A stretch of 64,000 nucleotides of DNA from Vampirovibrionales bacterium (GCA_029262635.1 JAJCZA010000012.1:62001-126000); one strand, 5' to 3'; shown: positions 27,098-36,996, counted from the stretch's first letter. Notes: generated by a model not told the origin, from the letters alone. Program-made: numbers and translations.

Positions 27098-28430
27098 GGG
27101 TTGGCTCCTCCTTGGATATTAGTTGTTGGAAAGAGTCGTAAAAATGGGGAAAAGACACTTGAGCCCATTCCCGTCCCTCAATAGGCCAGGGCGTTTTTTG
27201 CCAGTTTTTGAGAGAGGCAATGGCGTTTAGCACGGTCAGAGCCATGGCAATGCGGTGGTCATGGTGAGCAAATAAAGGTATTCCCGGGGATAAAATCTGA
27301 CGGTGTGGCTGTCCTGTAATGCAAAAACCATCAGAGAATTCGTCGATGGCAATGCCCAATTTGTTAAACTCTTGTATAATCGCTTTAATGCGGTCGGATT
27401 CTTTCTTTCGAAGCTCTTCAGCCCCTCTAACTTCCAGCGTTCCGTCCAGAAAACAGCCCATAATCGCTAAAATAGGAATTTCGTCTATCAGGCTAGGTAG
27501 GCTAGGGTTCGATGACTCATGAATGAGTAAGTCACCCTTTAGTGGAGCGGAACGGATGGTCAGGTCGCCTACCGGCTCGCCGCAAAGCGTTTTTTGGTTG
27601 GATAGTTCAATAGAAGCACCCACGTGCCTTAAGGCATTAATAATACCGGTTCGTTGAGGATTTAGGCCCACATGGGGCAGTGTCACATGTGAGTCGGGAA
27701 TGAGTGATGCCGCCACCATGAAGAAAGCGGCTGACGAGATATCGCCTGGAATTTGCCAGGTGACAGGCGAGAGTGTACGCTGAAGTGAACCGGGGACGGT
27801 GATGGTATTGTCAGTTGAGGTGATGGGGACGCCTAGAAATCGAAGCATGCGCTCCGTGTGATCTCGTGTTGGGCTCGGCTCGATTATTTCGCTTGCTCCG
27901 TCCGCAAAGAGTCCAGCTAGAATCAAAGCGGACTTCACCTGGGCAGAAGCAATAGGTAAAGTGTACCGGAGCCCCTTCAGGCTGTTTGTACAAGGGGAAA
28001 TGGTGATGGGTGCCGTGGTGTTATTGTTTGCCCCGGTGATTTGAGCGCCCATTTCCTGAAGCGGTTTTAGCACTCGTCTCATGGGACGCTTGGACAAAGC
28101 GGCATCTCCGGTCAGCTGGACGTGAACACCGAGGGGAGAAAGGAGTCCCGAGAGAAGCCGCATGGTGGTACCTGAATTCATAGCGTCAAGAATAACAGGT
28201 TTTTCTTTTGGTTGTGTAAGCTTATGGGGAACGTGAACCAGTGTTTCATCGGGTTTTATTTGTTTAAACTTTACACCGAGCCGTTCAAGATTATGTTGGG
28301 TGGCCTCGACGTCCTTATTGGGTGGCAGGTTAATAATATGGCTTGTCCCAGGGCACAGTAAGCTCAGCATGAGCGCACGGTGGCCAATGGATTTATCTCC
28401 AGGAAGTTGGAGGGTGCCAAGGAGTGCCAT
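27087..28430 (-). CDS. aroA: 3-phosphoshikimate 1-carboxyvinyltransferase (EPSP synthase)
   Basis: The enzyme joins shikimate-3-phosphate with phosphoenolpyruvate in the shikimate pathway. The N-terminal LPGDKSIGHRAL holds the substrate Lys and Arg; NSGTTMRLLSG and the KESDRIKAI active-site segment are intact. At 447 aa with two pseudo-symmetric domains it is full length. It is followed by plsC with an 11-base overlap. Together with pheA in this window it indicates endogenous phenylalanine synthesis. Confidence 0.93.
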   Translation of the reverse strand: MALLGTLQLPGDKSIGHRALMLSLLCPGTSHIINLPPNKDVEATQHNLERLGVKFKQIKPDETLVHVPHKLTQPKEKPVILDAMNSGTTMRLLSGLLSPLGVHVQLTGDAALSKRPMRRVLKPLQEMGAQITGANNNTTAPITISPCTNSLKGLRYTLPIASAQVKSALILAGLFADGASEIIEPSPTRDHTERMLRFLGVPITSTDNTITVPGSLQRTLSPVTWQIPGDISSAAFFMVAASLIPDSHVTLPHVGLNPQRTGIINALRHVGASIELSNQKTLCGEPVGDLTIRSAPLKGDLLIHESSNPSLPSLIDEIPILAIMGCFLDGTLEVRGAEELRKKESDRIKAIIQEFNKLGIAIDEFSDGFCITGQPHRQILSPGIPLFAHHDHRIAMALTVLNAIASLKNWQKTPWPIEGREWAQVSFPHFYDSFQQLISKEEPTHGL

Positions 28431-28469
28431 GAAAAATACCTGAAGCGTTACTTATGCTAAATTAGGAGA

Positions 28470-29798
28470 ATGGTTGATTTCTTCAAGAATGCGCCGGTCC
28501 ATGAGAGCTTTCAGAAGAAGTTCTTTGAGTCTATTTTCCACAAACATAATATTGTGGGAAGTTTTCCCATGGGGTACACGACCCGATCGCTTTATGCGCT
28601 TCCGGCGATGACAGGGCAGGGGATGGCCATTGTGGTTTGTCCAGACGCTTACACTATTTATCGCAACCGGGTTGCGTTGCAACAAGCCGGGTATGGCTCC
28701 CCTCAGGTTATGGCCTTGGACGGTGCCCAGATGCCTCATGAGGAGCGGGCAATTCTATCGCAAGTGAACCACAATCGAGTACAGTTACTGTTTGTGACCC
28801 CGGAAAAATTTTCGTCGATTAGGTTTATTCAGGTCATGGTGCATGCACAGGTTAGCTTTCTGGCCATTGAAGAGGCACACTATTTACTCGATGGGTTTTC
28901 GGGGTCTTACCGGTACTGGAAATTGTGGGAAGGGCTGGAGAACCTGAAGAGAAAACCACCGATTATTTTATTTTCAAGCTTACTTCCACCGGCCCGACAG
29001 CAGGAATTAGTTCGCCGGCTACGATTTTCATCGTATGAGACCTTCCAGAAAGAGCCGGCGCTGGAACAAACTCGAATTCGGGTTAAGTTGCTGATGACAG
29101 AGAACGAAAAATTCCGGTATTTGTGCTCTCAACTGGCCGGACGGCCAGAAGACGGGGCCATTGGAAATGTGTTAAAGCCGGGGTCGGTGGTTATTCGAAC
29201 CAATGGTCGAAAGGTGTGCCAGAAAGTCTCGGCGGCCCTCGTGCAATTCGGTTTTGATCCGGTTTACGTCTATCATCCGGGTTTGGAACCAGCGGATAGG
29301 GAGCGGGTTGAGCAGGCGTTTCTGACTCAAAATAACGCAATTGTGGTGATGTTTGGCTATGGGGGACGGTTTTTAGTTCCGCCTTCCAAACAAAAGCTTC
29401 GGCTATTCTTTTGGGAACTTCCTACTAGCTTGGAGGCTCTTTTTATCAATCTGTTTCAGGTTCCATCAGATGGTTTGGATAGTGAGGTGAGGGCCGTTGA
29501 TGGGCACGTTATTTATACAAAAGAAGACTATGAAAGGATTGCGTCTCGGGTTCGGTATGAGTGGGATAATAATTTGGGAACAAAGCATTCGCAAAAACGT
29601 CAGATTGAAGCATTAAAAACCTTACGGAAATGGGTTCTTTCTACCCGATGCCGTTATGAAACGTTGCTCTCTTTTTGGCGTGGGGATGTGGTGGGTATTT
29701 CACCTGACTTAATGATGGGATGTGGCTATTGTGATTGTTGTCGAGCTACATCAAATGGAGGATTTTTAAGAAAACTCCTCCGGTATTGGCTTTATTAG
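28470..29798 (+). CDS. RecQ-like protein with lost ATPase motifs (pseudo-helicase)
   Basis: The 442-aa protein aligns by eye with RecQ from the Q-region to the zinc-binding domain. However, Walker A is FPMGYTTRSLYALPAM in place of the PTGxGKS pattern, the DEAH box is EEAH, motif III reads FSSLLPPA, and motif VI reads NLFQVPSDGL without the two arginine-bearing GR elements. The spacing of LLFVTPEKF, YHPGLEPADRERVEQAF and the zinc ligands (CRYETLL ... CGYCDCC) is kept. It should therefore be folded and able to bind zinc and possibly DNA, but not hydrolyse ATP. It is divergent from aroA, with 39 bases between starts, and precedes motA. Confidence 0.8.
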   Translation: MVDFFKNAPVHESFQKKFFESIFHKHNIVGSFPMGYTTRSLYALPAMTGQGMAIVVCPDAYTIYRNRVALQQAGYGSPQVMALDGAQMPHEERAILSQVNHNRVQLLFVTPEKFSSIRFIQVMVHAQVSFLAIEEAHYLLDGFSGSYRYWKLWEGLENLKRKPPIILFSSLLPPARQQELVRRLRFSSYETFQKEPALEQTRIRVKLLMTENEKFRYLCSQLAGRPEDGAIGNVLKPGSVVIRTNGRKVCQKVSAALVQFGFDPVYVYHPGLEPADRERVEQAFLTQNNAIVVMFGYGGRFLVPPSKQKLRLFFWELPTSLEALFINLFQVPSDGLDSEVRAVDGHVIYTKEDYERIASRVRYEWDNNLGTKHSQKRQIEALKTLRKWVLSTRCRYETLLSFWRGDVVGISPDLMMGCGYCDCCRATSNGGFLRKLLRYWLY

Positions 29799-29824
29799 AC
29801 CGGTTTTTAACGGTTAAATCGAGC

Positions 29825-29830
29825 TATAAT
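29825..29830 (+). promoter_or_regulatory. -10 element upstream of motA
   Basis: A perfect TATAAT lies 101 bases before the motA ATG and just after the RecQ-like stop codon. No good -35 is present at the usual distance. A sigma28-like element was looked for and not convincingly found. Confidence 0.4.
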
Positions 29831-29931
29831 AAAAACTCATTATTGTGTTCAATAAGCGACGAATAAACGCTAAAAACAAGTTTTCAGTTGGACTCAATCG
29901 CCGCCGGCAATAGGGAGTGTAAATTTTAACC

Positions 29932-30717
29932 ATGGATTTAACATCCGTTATCGGAATCATCGTTGCTTTTGGTGCTGTACTTGTCGGGGCCATGATGGAA
30001 GGCTTGGGGCCAGAGTCCCTTTTACAGTTTACGGCGGCGTTGATTGTTATTGGGGGAACGATTGGCGCTACCATGTTAAGCCATCCGGCGAATGAGTTGA
30101 CTGATTTCGCTAAATATTTTGTGAGTATTTTTCTACCCCAGAAGGAAAAGCCGGTTGAGATTATTGAATTTTTAGTTGGCCTCGCCTTAAAAGCCCGTAA
30201 AGAAGGCATATTAGCACTTCAAAATGACATTAAAAGTATTGAAGACCCGTTCTTAAGAAAAGGGTTAGAGCTAATGACTGATGGAACCGACCCTCAATTG
30301 CTTCGAGAGTTATTGGAGACGGAGTTGGGTATGTTTGAGGAAGAAATTGGTCATAGTGCGAAGGTTGGCGAATCTTTTGGCGCCCTAGCACCAACCATTG
30401 GTATTATTGGTGCGGTTCTGGGCTTGATTCATGTTATGCAGAACCTGAATGACCCGGAAAAATTGGGTGGCGGGATTGCGGTTGCGTTTGTTGCCACCGT
30501 TTACGGGGTTGGCGCGGCGAACCTGCTTTTTTTACCGGTGGCCAGTAAAATTAAGTTCAAGGGCAAGGCTTCGGTGGTGGCTCGAGAGATGATGATTGAA
30601 GGGATTCTTTCGATTCAAGCCGGTGAGAGCCCGAACTTTATCAAGGAAAAACTGAAGGTCTTCTTGCCGGCTTCGGTGGCTCGGAAATTAACCGAGGATG
30701 AAGCCGCTAATGCATAG
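29932..30717 (+). CDS. motA: flagellar motor stator protein MotA
   Basis: The 261-aa inner-membrane protein of the proton-driven stator has two N-terminal helices (residues about 5-55 with FGAVLVGAMMEG and IVIGGTIGATML), a large charged cytoplasmic loop (RKEGILALQ ... RKGLELMTDG) that contacts the rotor, and two late helices with the family sequence APTIGIIGAVLGLI and AVAFVATVYGVGAANL. It is directly followed by motB (60 bases), forming the stator operon. Confidence 0.93.
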   Translation: MDLTSVIGIIVAFGAVLVGAMMEGLGPESLLQFTAALIVIGGTIGATMLSHPANELTDFAKYFVSIFLPQKEKPVEIIEFLVGLALKARKEGILALQNDIKSIEDPFLRKGLELMTDGTDPQLLRELLETELGMFEEEIGHSAKVGESFGALAPTIGIIGAVLGLIHVMQNLNDPEKLGGGIAVAFVATVYGVGAANLLFLPVASKIKFKGKASVVAREMMIEGILSIQAGESPNFIKEKLKVFLPASVARKLTEDEAANA

Positions 30718-30777
30718 AAGCGTCGGTTGCTTTTAGCGAGAAATTAATGCTCGTATCAAGAGAAAGAGAAAGGGTCG

Positions 30778-31929
30778 ATGGGTAAGAAGCATAAACATCC
30801 CGAACATGAGAATCTGGAACGTTGGGTGGTTTCTTATGCGGATTTTATGACCCTGTTGTTTGCGACGTTTACAGCACTTTTTGCTTTGGCGAAGGCTGAG
30901 AATCAGGCAGAGCAAGAAAAAATACTAGAACAATTGCGAACAGGCTTCAAAAATGTGGACCAGTCGGTCATTCAGGGTGTAAAATCGGTTCTGTCGGGAC
31001 AAGCGGCTGGGGATAGTTCATCTGCCATCGATCAAAACTCAGGTGCCAGTGACGGAGTGATGGGCGATTTTAAAAGCATGATGTGGACCCCAGGCGAGGT
31101 GGAAGCTTTTGAAAACGCTGTTCGGAAAATGATGACGGATTTAGAGGATATTAATGCGGACATTGAGAAAGAAAACCAGAATCAAAAGACGGCTCCCCCT
31201 GATGTTGGTGAGCCGGCAAAAAAATCGGTAACCATTCGTCCGGTAGAAGTAACGGCTCAAACACGAGGGATTAAAGTCAGTTTTGATAGCCGGTTCCTGT
31301 TCTACTCAGGTAGCGCGGCCTTGAAACCAGAGGCGGCTAAGGAGCTGGCCAAGGTTGCTGAGCGACTAAGAAAACTGAATGAAACAAATTTAATTCAAGT
31401 GGAGGGGCACACGGACAACATGCCCATTTCCACTGCGGTATACCCGTCAAATTGGGAGCTTTCAACCGCGAGAGCCAGTGCGGTGGTTCGGTATCTTATT
31501 AAAAAAGAGAAGTTTAATCCAGTGAACATGTCGGCTGTGGGCTTTGCGGATAGTCGACCCATTGATACCAATAAAACCAAGGCCGGGCGGGAAAAAAACC
31601 GGCGGATTGATATTATTGTTTATAGCAAACACGCTTCCACGGAAACCGATCCCAAAACACAGCAAGAAAAAAAGTTCCGGCCTCATCTTAAGAAGCCATT
31701 GAAAAACCAACCCCCATCGCTGGACTCTCAGTTAATTGATAGTTTTTCCTTCGATGGGAACAATCAGCCGATTCAGATTAAGTATGTGGATTCTGGCGAG
31801 CCAAACGCATTGGTGCCCCAGATTATTCAACCCATTCCTCCATCCTCTGAGGAGCCTGGACAAGTGGTAAAGCCCATTGAGCTAATTTCTAAACCCAAAC
31901 CTCCTTCAGAATCAAAGGAGCATCATTAG
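30778..31929 (+). CDS. motB: flagellar motor stator protein MotB
   Basis: The 383-aa protein has a single membrane helix near the N-terminus with the proton-carrying Asp in SYADFMTLLFA (D22). A plug/linker region follows, then a periplasmic OmpA/MotB peptidoglycan-binding domain (about residues 165-285: VEGHTDNMPIS, NWELSTARASAVVRYL, GREKNRRIDIIV). The C-terminal 95 residues are an extra proline-rich tail not needed for the core fold. It anchors the stator to peptidoglycan. Confidence 0.93.
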   Translation: MGKKHKHPEHENLERWVVSYADFMTLLFATFTALFALAKAENQAEQEKILEQLRTGFKNVDQSVIQGVKSVLSGQAAGDSSSAIDQNSGASDGVMGDFKSMMWTPGEVEAFENAVRKMMTDLEDINADIEKENQNQKTAPPDVGEPAKKSVTIRPVEVTAQTRGIKVSFDSRFLFYSGSAALKPEAAKELAKVAERLRKLNETNLIQVEGHTDNMPISTAVYPSNWELSTARASAVVRYLIKKEKFNPVNMSAVGFADSRPIDTNKTKAGREKNRRIDIIVYSKHASTETDPKTQQEKKFRPHLKKPLKNQPPSLDSQLIDSFSFDGNNQPIQIKYVDSGEPNALVPQIIQPIPPSSEEPGQVVKPIELISKPKPPSESKEHH

Positions 31930-32026
31930 AAACTTCTAAAGCTTGCCGAAGCTCAAATAGAGAAAACATGACGTATGAGGAAAAACTAAACAAAATCCTC
32001 AAATAGCTTACCGGCAGTTCTGATAT

Positions 32027-33847
32027 TTACCGTTTGGCTTTTTTTGCTTCGAGTTTTCGGGTCTTTTTTTCAAGTTTCTTGTATTTTTTAGTAAACCCTT
32101 TGCTGTCCAACAGGGTTGGATTGATTTGGATGGCCTGTTGATAAGCGTAAAAAGCGCTGGCCTTTTGTTTTAACTGCTCATAAGTATCGGCTAGCCTTAG
32201 AAGCGGGGTTTCCCAGCCCGGAACAATTTTTTTAGCGTCCCCGTAAGGGCGAAGGGCCTCTAAGTATTCTTTTTTATTAAAGTGGTTGTTGCCTTCAGCG
32301 ATTCGTCGATCGGCCAGTTGACGTTTGGCTTCAATGCGTTGAAGTCCCTGTTTGATCTCCGGTAGAGGACTTAACTGAAAGCCACGCTGATACATAGCTG
32401 TTGCAGGTATCAATGCCTGAAGTATAAGAAGACGATCCCCCAATCGAAGATACCCCCGAGCGGTTTCGCCATCCAAACGGTCCAATTGCTCATTTGCCTT
32501 TGTGTAGTCGCCAAGAAGGAACAGGGCTTCCCCTGAAACTAGAGGGTCATTGGCTTGGCTCAGGAGCGTTAATTCGTTTTTCAATCCAGAGGGTACAAAA
32601 CCCGCCTTGGCGATACGAGCTTTAAGAAAGGCTAGCTGAAGTTGCGCTTTTTTGTGGACCTGAGGCTCCAGGGCTTTTAAAACATGTTCTAAAAGTGATG
32701 AATCGGTTTGACGATAGTAAGCATCCAGATAGACGGCACTGGCTAACCCCTGAAGCGCATCCTCCTGAATCGTCGGATCGTCGCTAAGCATAAGGGTTTT
32801 GAAAAAGAGGCGACAAGCAGGCTTTGTGTTTTCTGTTCGCAAGTGTTGTTGGGCATTGTCCATCATGTGAGTCAAAATACTCGGATCGTTGGCAATGGCC
32901 TTTTTATAGAAATGCTTGCTTTGCTTTTCGTCACCGTTTTGTTCGTGGAGTTCGGCCATGCGGAGAAGGGTTTGGTTGTGTTGAGGAGCGTCTTTGGCTA
33001 CTTCGGTGTAATATTCAAGAGCTTGTGTGGTGTTGCCCAGTTTTTCAAATTGTTTAGCCAAAAACAGGTTGCGTTCTGGATTACGGCCAAAGTCTAATTG
33101 CTCGGATTTCAGGGCATATTGAATGGCTTTATCCGGGTGTTCGGCATAAGCCAAGAGTTGAGCCACCAGGAAATGGCTCCGACTGTTATCGGGATCCAGC
33201 TCAATAGCATGAAGAGCCGTCTCTTTTGCTCGGGGCAGGTCCTTTACCTGAAGGTAGTACCGGGTGAGCCCTTGAAACGCGGGCACACATTTTGGGTTGA
33301 GTCGAATGGCTCGCTGTAAATTGCGTTGTGCAGAAACCAGATCGTTTTGATCCAGATACCATTCGCCTCGGTAAGCGATGAGGAGAGGGTGATCTAGATT
33401 GAGTGCTTCTCCTTGAACGAAATATTCGTTAGCCCGATCGGTGTATTTTTCTTGAGGGCCGAAGGGATTGGTTGACCATAAGTGGTACAGTCGAGCGAGA
33501 GTGGCGATGACCTCCACGTTTTCGGGGTCGGTGGTTAAAGCGTTTTCCAGATAGACACGTGCCTGAGGATAATCGGTATAGCGTTGGGCGATTTGAGCCA
33601 GTCCTAAAAAAGCGGTAACCTCTTGTGGGTGGCTTTTTAAGTATGCTTCGTAGACGGCCTTGGCATGGTTTCCTCTTCCTGTTTTCAGAAGGCGATCGGC
33701 CTCAAGCAAGATGGGGGAAGGGGCGGTAAAACGAACGGGTTGAGCGCCGGAAAGAAGGAGTGAGCTTGAAACAAGAGATGTCAAGAGAATAAAAAGAGTA
33801 AACAAGCTGGATTGAACGGGTTTTAGGTTTAAGTAAAAGAAAGGCAT
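32027..33847 (-). CDS. secreted TPR-repeat protein, 606 aa
   Basis: A signal peptide (FTLFILLTSLVSSSLLLSG) is followed by at least ten tetratricopeptide repeats covering most of the protein, for example AKAVYEAYLKSHPQEVTAFLGLA and ALEYYTEVAKDAPQHNQTLLRMA. A lysine-rich tail closes the chain. TPR arrays mediate protein-protein contacts; here they would act in the periplasm or on the surface. The binding partner is unknown. It is divergent from the nuo operon. Confidence 0.85.
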   Translation of the reverse strand: MPFFYLNLKPVQSSLFTLFILLTSLVSSSLLLSGAQPVRFTAPSPILLEADRLLKTGRGNHAKAVYEAYLKSHPQEVTAFLGLAQIAQRYTDYPQARVYLENALTTDPENVEVIATLARLYHLWSTNPFGPQEKYTDRANEYFVQGEALNLDHPLLIAYRGEWYLDQNDLVSAQRNLQRAIRLNPKCVPAFQGLTRYYLQVKDLPRAKETALHAIELDPDNSRSHFLVAQLLAYAEHPDKAIQYALKSEQLDFGRNPERNLFLAKQFEKLGNTTQALEYYTEVAKDAPQHNQTLLRMAELHEQNGDEKQSKHFYKKAIANDPSILTHMMDNAQQHLRTENTKPACRLFFKTLMLSDDPTIQEDALQGLASAVYLDAYYRQTDSSLLEHVLKALEPQVHKKAQLQLAFLKARIAKAGFVPSGLKNELTLLSQANDPLVSGEALFLLGDYTKANEQLDRLDGETARGYLRLGDRLLILQALIPATAMYQRGFQLSPLPEIKQGLQRIEAKRQLADRRIAEGNNHFNKKEYLEALRPYGDAKKIVPGWETPLLRLADTYEQLKQKASAFYAYQQAIQINPTLLDSKGFTKKYKKLEKKTRKLEAKKAKR

Positions 33848-33938
33848 GAGGGCGGGTCTCGTTTAACAATTGAATACGAAGGGGTCTTTTCTATTTTAGG
33901 CGATTTTTTATAAAAGAAAAAAGGCTTTCTCAAAGGAT

Positions 33939-33967
33939 TTGACCTCATTGATCATTTACTCTATCCT
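33939..33967 (+). promoter_or_regulatory. candidate promoter of the nuo operon
   Basis: TTGACC (33939-33944) and TATCCT (33962-33967) are exactly 17 bases apart, with a predicted start about 65 bases before nuoA. It is the only promoter-like signal found upstream of the 11-gene operon. Confidence 0.55.
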
Positions 33968-34038
33968 GTAGTTTAATCAATAGAAAATGGCGTTTATCAA
34001 TCTTTTAAATCATATCTGCAGAGGCGATTGACCCTACT

Positions 34039-34416
34039 ATGGAAGCTGAGAGTTATTTTCATTTAAATGGTTTTCCCTTACTGTTTATTCTCTTGTTAGG
34101 TGGACTACTTATGCCGTTGACCCTGTTGGGTATCGCTCAGGTGGTTCAGTTTAAGAATCCGACCGATTTGAAGTACACGACATACGAATCTGGAATGGAT
34201 ACGTTTGGTGACGCCAAGATTCAGTTTGACGTTAAATTTTACCTGTTTGCCCTGTTGTTTATTTTGTTTGATATCGAGACGGTGTTCTTGTTTCCGTGGG
34301 CCGTTAGTTTTGAGTCATTAGGACTCCGAGGCCTGGTTATTATGTACTTGTTTCTTGATATTTTACTTTTGGGCTTGATTTACGCCTGGAAAAAAGATGC
34401 GTTGAGATGGCAGTAG
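34039..34416 (+). CDS. nuoA: NADH-quinone oxidoreductase subunit A
   Basis: The 125-aa membrane subunit at the junction of complex I arms has three helices. The conserved first-loop sequence KYTTYESGMDTFGDA and the second helix FDIETVFLFPWAV are characteristic. It is the first gene of the 11-gene operon; nuoB begins 51 bases later. Confidence 0.93.
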   Translation: MEAESYFHLNGFPLLFILLLGGLLMPLTLLGIAQVVQFKNPTDLKYTTYESGMDTFGDAKIQFDVKFYLFALLFILFDIETVFLFPWAVSFESLGLRGLVIMYLFLDILLLGLIYAWKKDALRWQ

Positions 34417-34467
34417 TGACGAGCGACGTAGCGTAAAGGAGCGCCGATAATTGGAGAGTATGACCCG

Positions 34468-35184
34468 ATGACTATTAAACAGTCCAAACCGCAGAATCAG
34501 GTGCTTGTTTCGCTTCAGAACATGTTGGAAAGCGCAGGCGTTTTAACCACGACCATTGATTCGGTCTATAACTGGGCGCGCTCCAATTCGGTTTGGCCGA
34601 TGGTGTTTGCCACCTCCTGTTGCGGTATCGAAATGATGTCAGCGTCGGCGTCGGACTTTGATTTGGCTCGTTTTGGGTCGGAAGTGTTTCGGGCAACCCC
34701 GAGACAGTCGGATCTGATGATTACCGCTGGAACGATTACTCATAAGATGGCGCCAGCCCTCGTTAAGCTTTATGAGCAGATGCCGGAGCCCAAGTACGTT
34801 ATCGCTATGGGGGCGTGTACTGTAACGGGCGGCATGTATGAAAACGACTCGTATTCTGTTGTTCGGGGTGTGGATCGTCTGGTGCCGGTGGATGTTTACG
34901 TGCCAGGGTGTCCGCCTCGTCCTGAGGCGTTGATTGATGCCCTGATTCAACTTCAGAAGAAAATTCGAATGGAATCCATTGCGCATCGTCGTGAGCGAGC
35001 TTTGGAGCATCACCCCCGGGTTCGACTTGGGGATGGAGATGTGCTGTTACCCTTGGAAGGTTATGAGGAGCATATCCGGTGGGGTGTTCAGGAAGAAGCG
35101 TATCCTGAAAATTGGATCAAAGAACAAGGTCAGTTAGTCAGAGGAAATATTAAGACCCGTCATGAGCGAAGAGAAACAGTCTGA
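34468..35184 (+). CDS. nuoB: NADH-quinone oxidoreductase subunit B
   Basis: The subunit carries the terminal [4Fe-4S] cluster N2 next to the quinone site. The ligand cysteines are in [20 protein letters not shown] and [11 protein letters not shown]. At 238 aa it is longer than many NuoB proteins, with a C-terminal extension of about 70 residues after the last cluster ligand. It overlaps nuoC by 23 bases. Confidence 0.94.
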   Translation: MTIKQSKPQNQVLVSLQNMLESAGVLTTTIDSVYNWARSNSVWPMVFATSCCGIEMMSASASDFDLARFGSEVFRATPRQSDLMITAGTITHKMAPALVKLYEQMPEPKYVIAMGACTVTGGMYENDSYSVVRGVDRLVPVDVYVPGCPPRPEALIDALIQLQKKIRMESIAHRRERALEHHPRVRLGDGDVLLPLEGYEEHIRWGVQEEAYPENWIKEQGQLVRGNIKTRHERRETV

Positions 35185-35689
35185 AAGCAAAGAAGCTGCA
35201 AAAGATGACCTGCCCCCCGTTATTGAACCGGGTGTGTACGGTGAGCTTCTTGAAAAAAAGAAATTTAAAGTCCAGCATTTGGGAATGGACGCTATGGGCG
35301 TTGAAATGATTGAGGTGGCTGCTGAGTCTTTATTAAGAGTTGCGGAATACTTGCGAGATAATAAAAAGTGTCAATTTGATCTGCTGGTCTCTGTTTCAGG
35401 TGTGGACATGGTGGATTACCGCCTTTCAGTGGTTCATCTGTATTCGCTTTCTTCTAATGAATCCCTGTGTATTAAGGTTCGGGCGGATGAAAAAGAGGCA
35501 GTTCCTAGTTTGATGCCGATTTGGCCTGCGGTGGATTGGCATGAGCGGGAAACGTACGATCTGATGGGCATTATTTATGAAGGACATCCGGACTTGCGGC
35601 GGATTTTAATGCCAACAGACTGGATTGGGCATCCGCTAAGAAAAGACTATGTAGAAAATGATCCGCGACTAGTATGGAATAGACGATAA
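35162..35689 (+). CDS. nuoC: NADH-quinone oxidoreductase subunit C
   Basis: The 175-aa peripheral-arm subunit has the family signature [25 protein letters not shown] in two overlapping motifs ([10 protein letters not shown] and [10 protein letters not shown]), followed by HPLRKDY. It is a separate gene, not fused to nuoD. It overlaps nuoB by 23 bases and nuoD by one base. Confidence 0.93.
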   Translation: MSEEKQSESKEAAKDDLPPVIEPGVYGELLEKKKFKVQHLGMDAMGVEMIEVAAESLLRVAEYLRDNKKCQFDLLVSVSGVDMVDYRLSVVHLYSLSSNESLCIKVRADEKEAVPSLMPIWPAVDWHERETYDLMGIIYEGHPDLRRILMPTDWIGHPLRKDYVENDPRLVWNRR

Positions 35690-36993
35690 TGAGTGATATT
35701 CAAGGCATTACAATTGAGCGAGACATTCAATCTGAAGATATGGTGGTTAATATCGGCCCTCAGCATCCGAGTACCCACGGTGTCTTGCGTTTAGTGACCA
35801 CGCTAAACGGTGAGGTGGTTAAAAATATGGAGCCGGTGGTGGGTTACTTGCACCGAAGTAAGGAAAAAATGGGCGAAAATCGCACGTTTTTCCAGTATCA
35901 ACCCATGATTGATCGGGTGGAATACCTGAGTGCTTTTTATGACCATTATGTGTACTGTACGGCATTGGAAACGCTGGCAGGGCTGGATATTCCAAAACGA
36001 GTCCAGTACATACGCATGATCACTATGGAGTTAAACCGGATTTCTTCTCACTTGCTTTGGTTTGGAACGTTTTTACTGGATTTGGGCGCTACGAGTCCTT
36101 TCTTTTATGCGTTTCGAGATCGAGAGAAAATCCTGAAACTTTTTGAAGATATTTCGGGCGCACGAATGATGTACAACTACTACCGAATTGGTGGACTTAA
36201 TGCCGACATTCCTGATGGATGGATTGAGGATGTGCGTAGAGTGATTAATGAATTGCCCAAGCGTTTTGCCGAGTATGAAGCCATTGTCAACAAAAACCCC
36301 ATTGTCATGGATCGGTGCATTGGTATTGGTATTATTAATACGGAAGACTGCTTGAAGTATGGGGTGACCGGTCCGGCCCTTAGGGCTTGCGGTGTGGCTC
36401 AGGATTTACGGAAAACGAATCCTTATTGCAGTTATGATGAAGTCGATTTTGATGTGCCCACGTCAACGGACGGGGATGTCTATGCTCGCTATCAGGTTCG
36501 AATTCAAGAGATGTATGAGTCGCTTCGAATTGTGCACCAGGCTTTGGATAACCTGCCTGGCGGTGAACCGGCAGACATTCGAAAGCTTCAGGCCGAATAT
36601 GATGCGGTAGCGACTGAAATTAAAGAAGCGAAAAAACGCGTGATTGTGGCCCAGAAGCAGGAAACAGAACCAGAGCCGGCGGATGTAAAAAAGATGGAAG
36701 AGGAACCGCCAGAGTTAGACAAAGATTGGCGGATTCAGGGTAAGAAAAAAGTTAATATGGTTAGCTTTAAGCCACCTGTTGGTGAGTGTATGTCTTTGGT
36801 GGAATCGCCTCGTGGCTTTCTGGGATGCTATTTAATTAGTGATGGCTCGCCTAAGGCGCTACGAATCAAGTGGCGGGGCGCCTCTTATTCAAACCTCTCT
36901 ATTCTGCCATCGATGATGATTGGCAACCTGTACCCTGACCTGATGGCTGTGTTTGGAAGCTTGGATGTAATTTTACCGGAGGTGGATCGCTAG
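35689..36993 (+). CDS. nuoD: NADH-quinone oxidoreductase subunit D, with a charged insertion
   Basis: The subunit holds the quinone-binding 49-kDa-like core. GPQHPSTHGVLRL and VGYLHRSKEKM lie at the N-terminus, and ESPRGFLGCYLISDGS and the end PEVDR at the C-terminus. Between the helix ending ALDNLPGG and the KPPVGECMSLVESPRG region there are about 60 extra residues (about 292-352) that are strongly charged and probably helical. The corresponding segment is about 15 residues in most NuoD proteins. The length of 434 aa is otherwise usual. Confidence 0.93.
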   Translation: MSDIQGITIERDIQSEDMVVNIGPQHPSTHGVLRLVTTLNGEVVKNMEPVVGYLHRSKEKMGENRTFFQYQPMIDRVEYLSAFYDHYVYCTALETLAGLDIPKRVQYIRMITMELNRISSHLLWFGTFLLDLGATSPFFYAFRDREKILKLFEDISGARMMYNYYRIGGLNADIPDGWIEDVRRVINELPKRFAEYEAIVNKNPIVMDRCIGIGIINTEDCLKYGVTGPALRACGVAQDLRKTNPYCSYDEVDFDVPTSTDGDVYARYQVRIQEMYESLRIVHQALDNLPGGEPADIRKLQAEYDAVATEIKEAKKRVIVAQKQETEPEPADVKKMEEEPPELDKDWRIQGKKKVNMVSFKPPVGECMSLVESPRGFLGCYLISDGSPKALRIKWRGASYSNLSILPSMMIGNLYPDLMAVFGSLDVILPEVDR

Positions 36994-36996
36994 AAA

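Noticed and set aside
29870-29920. Sigma28 (flagellar) promoter upstream of motA
   Set aside because: CTAAAAAC resembles the -35, but no GCCGATAA-like -10 follows at the right distance.
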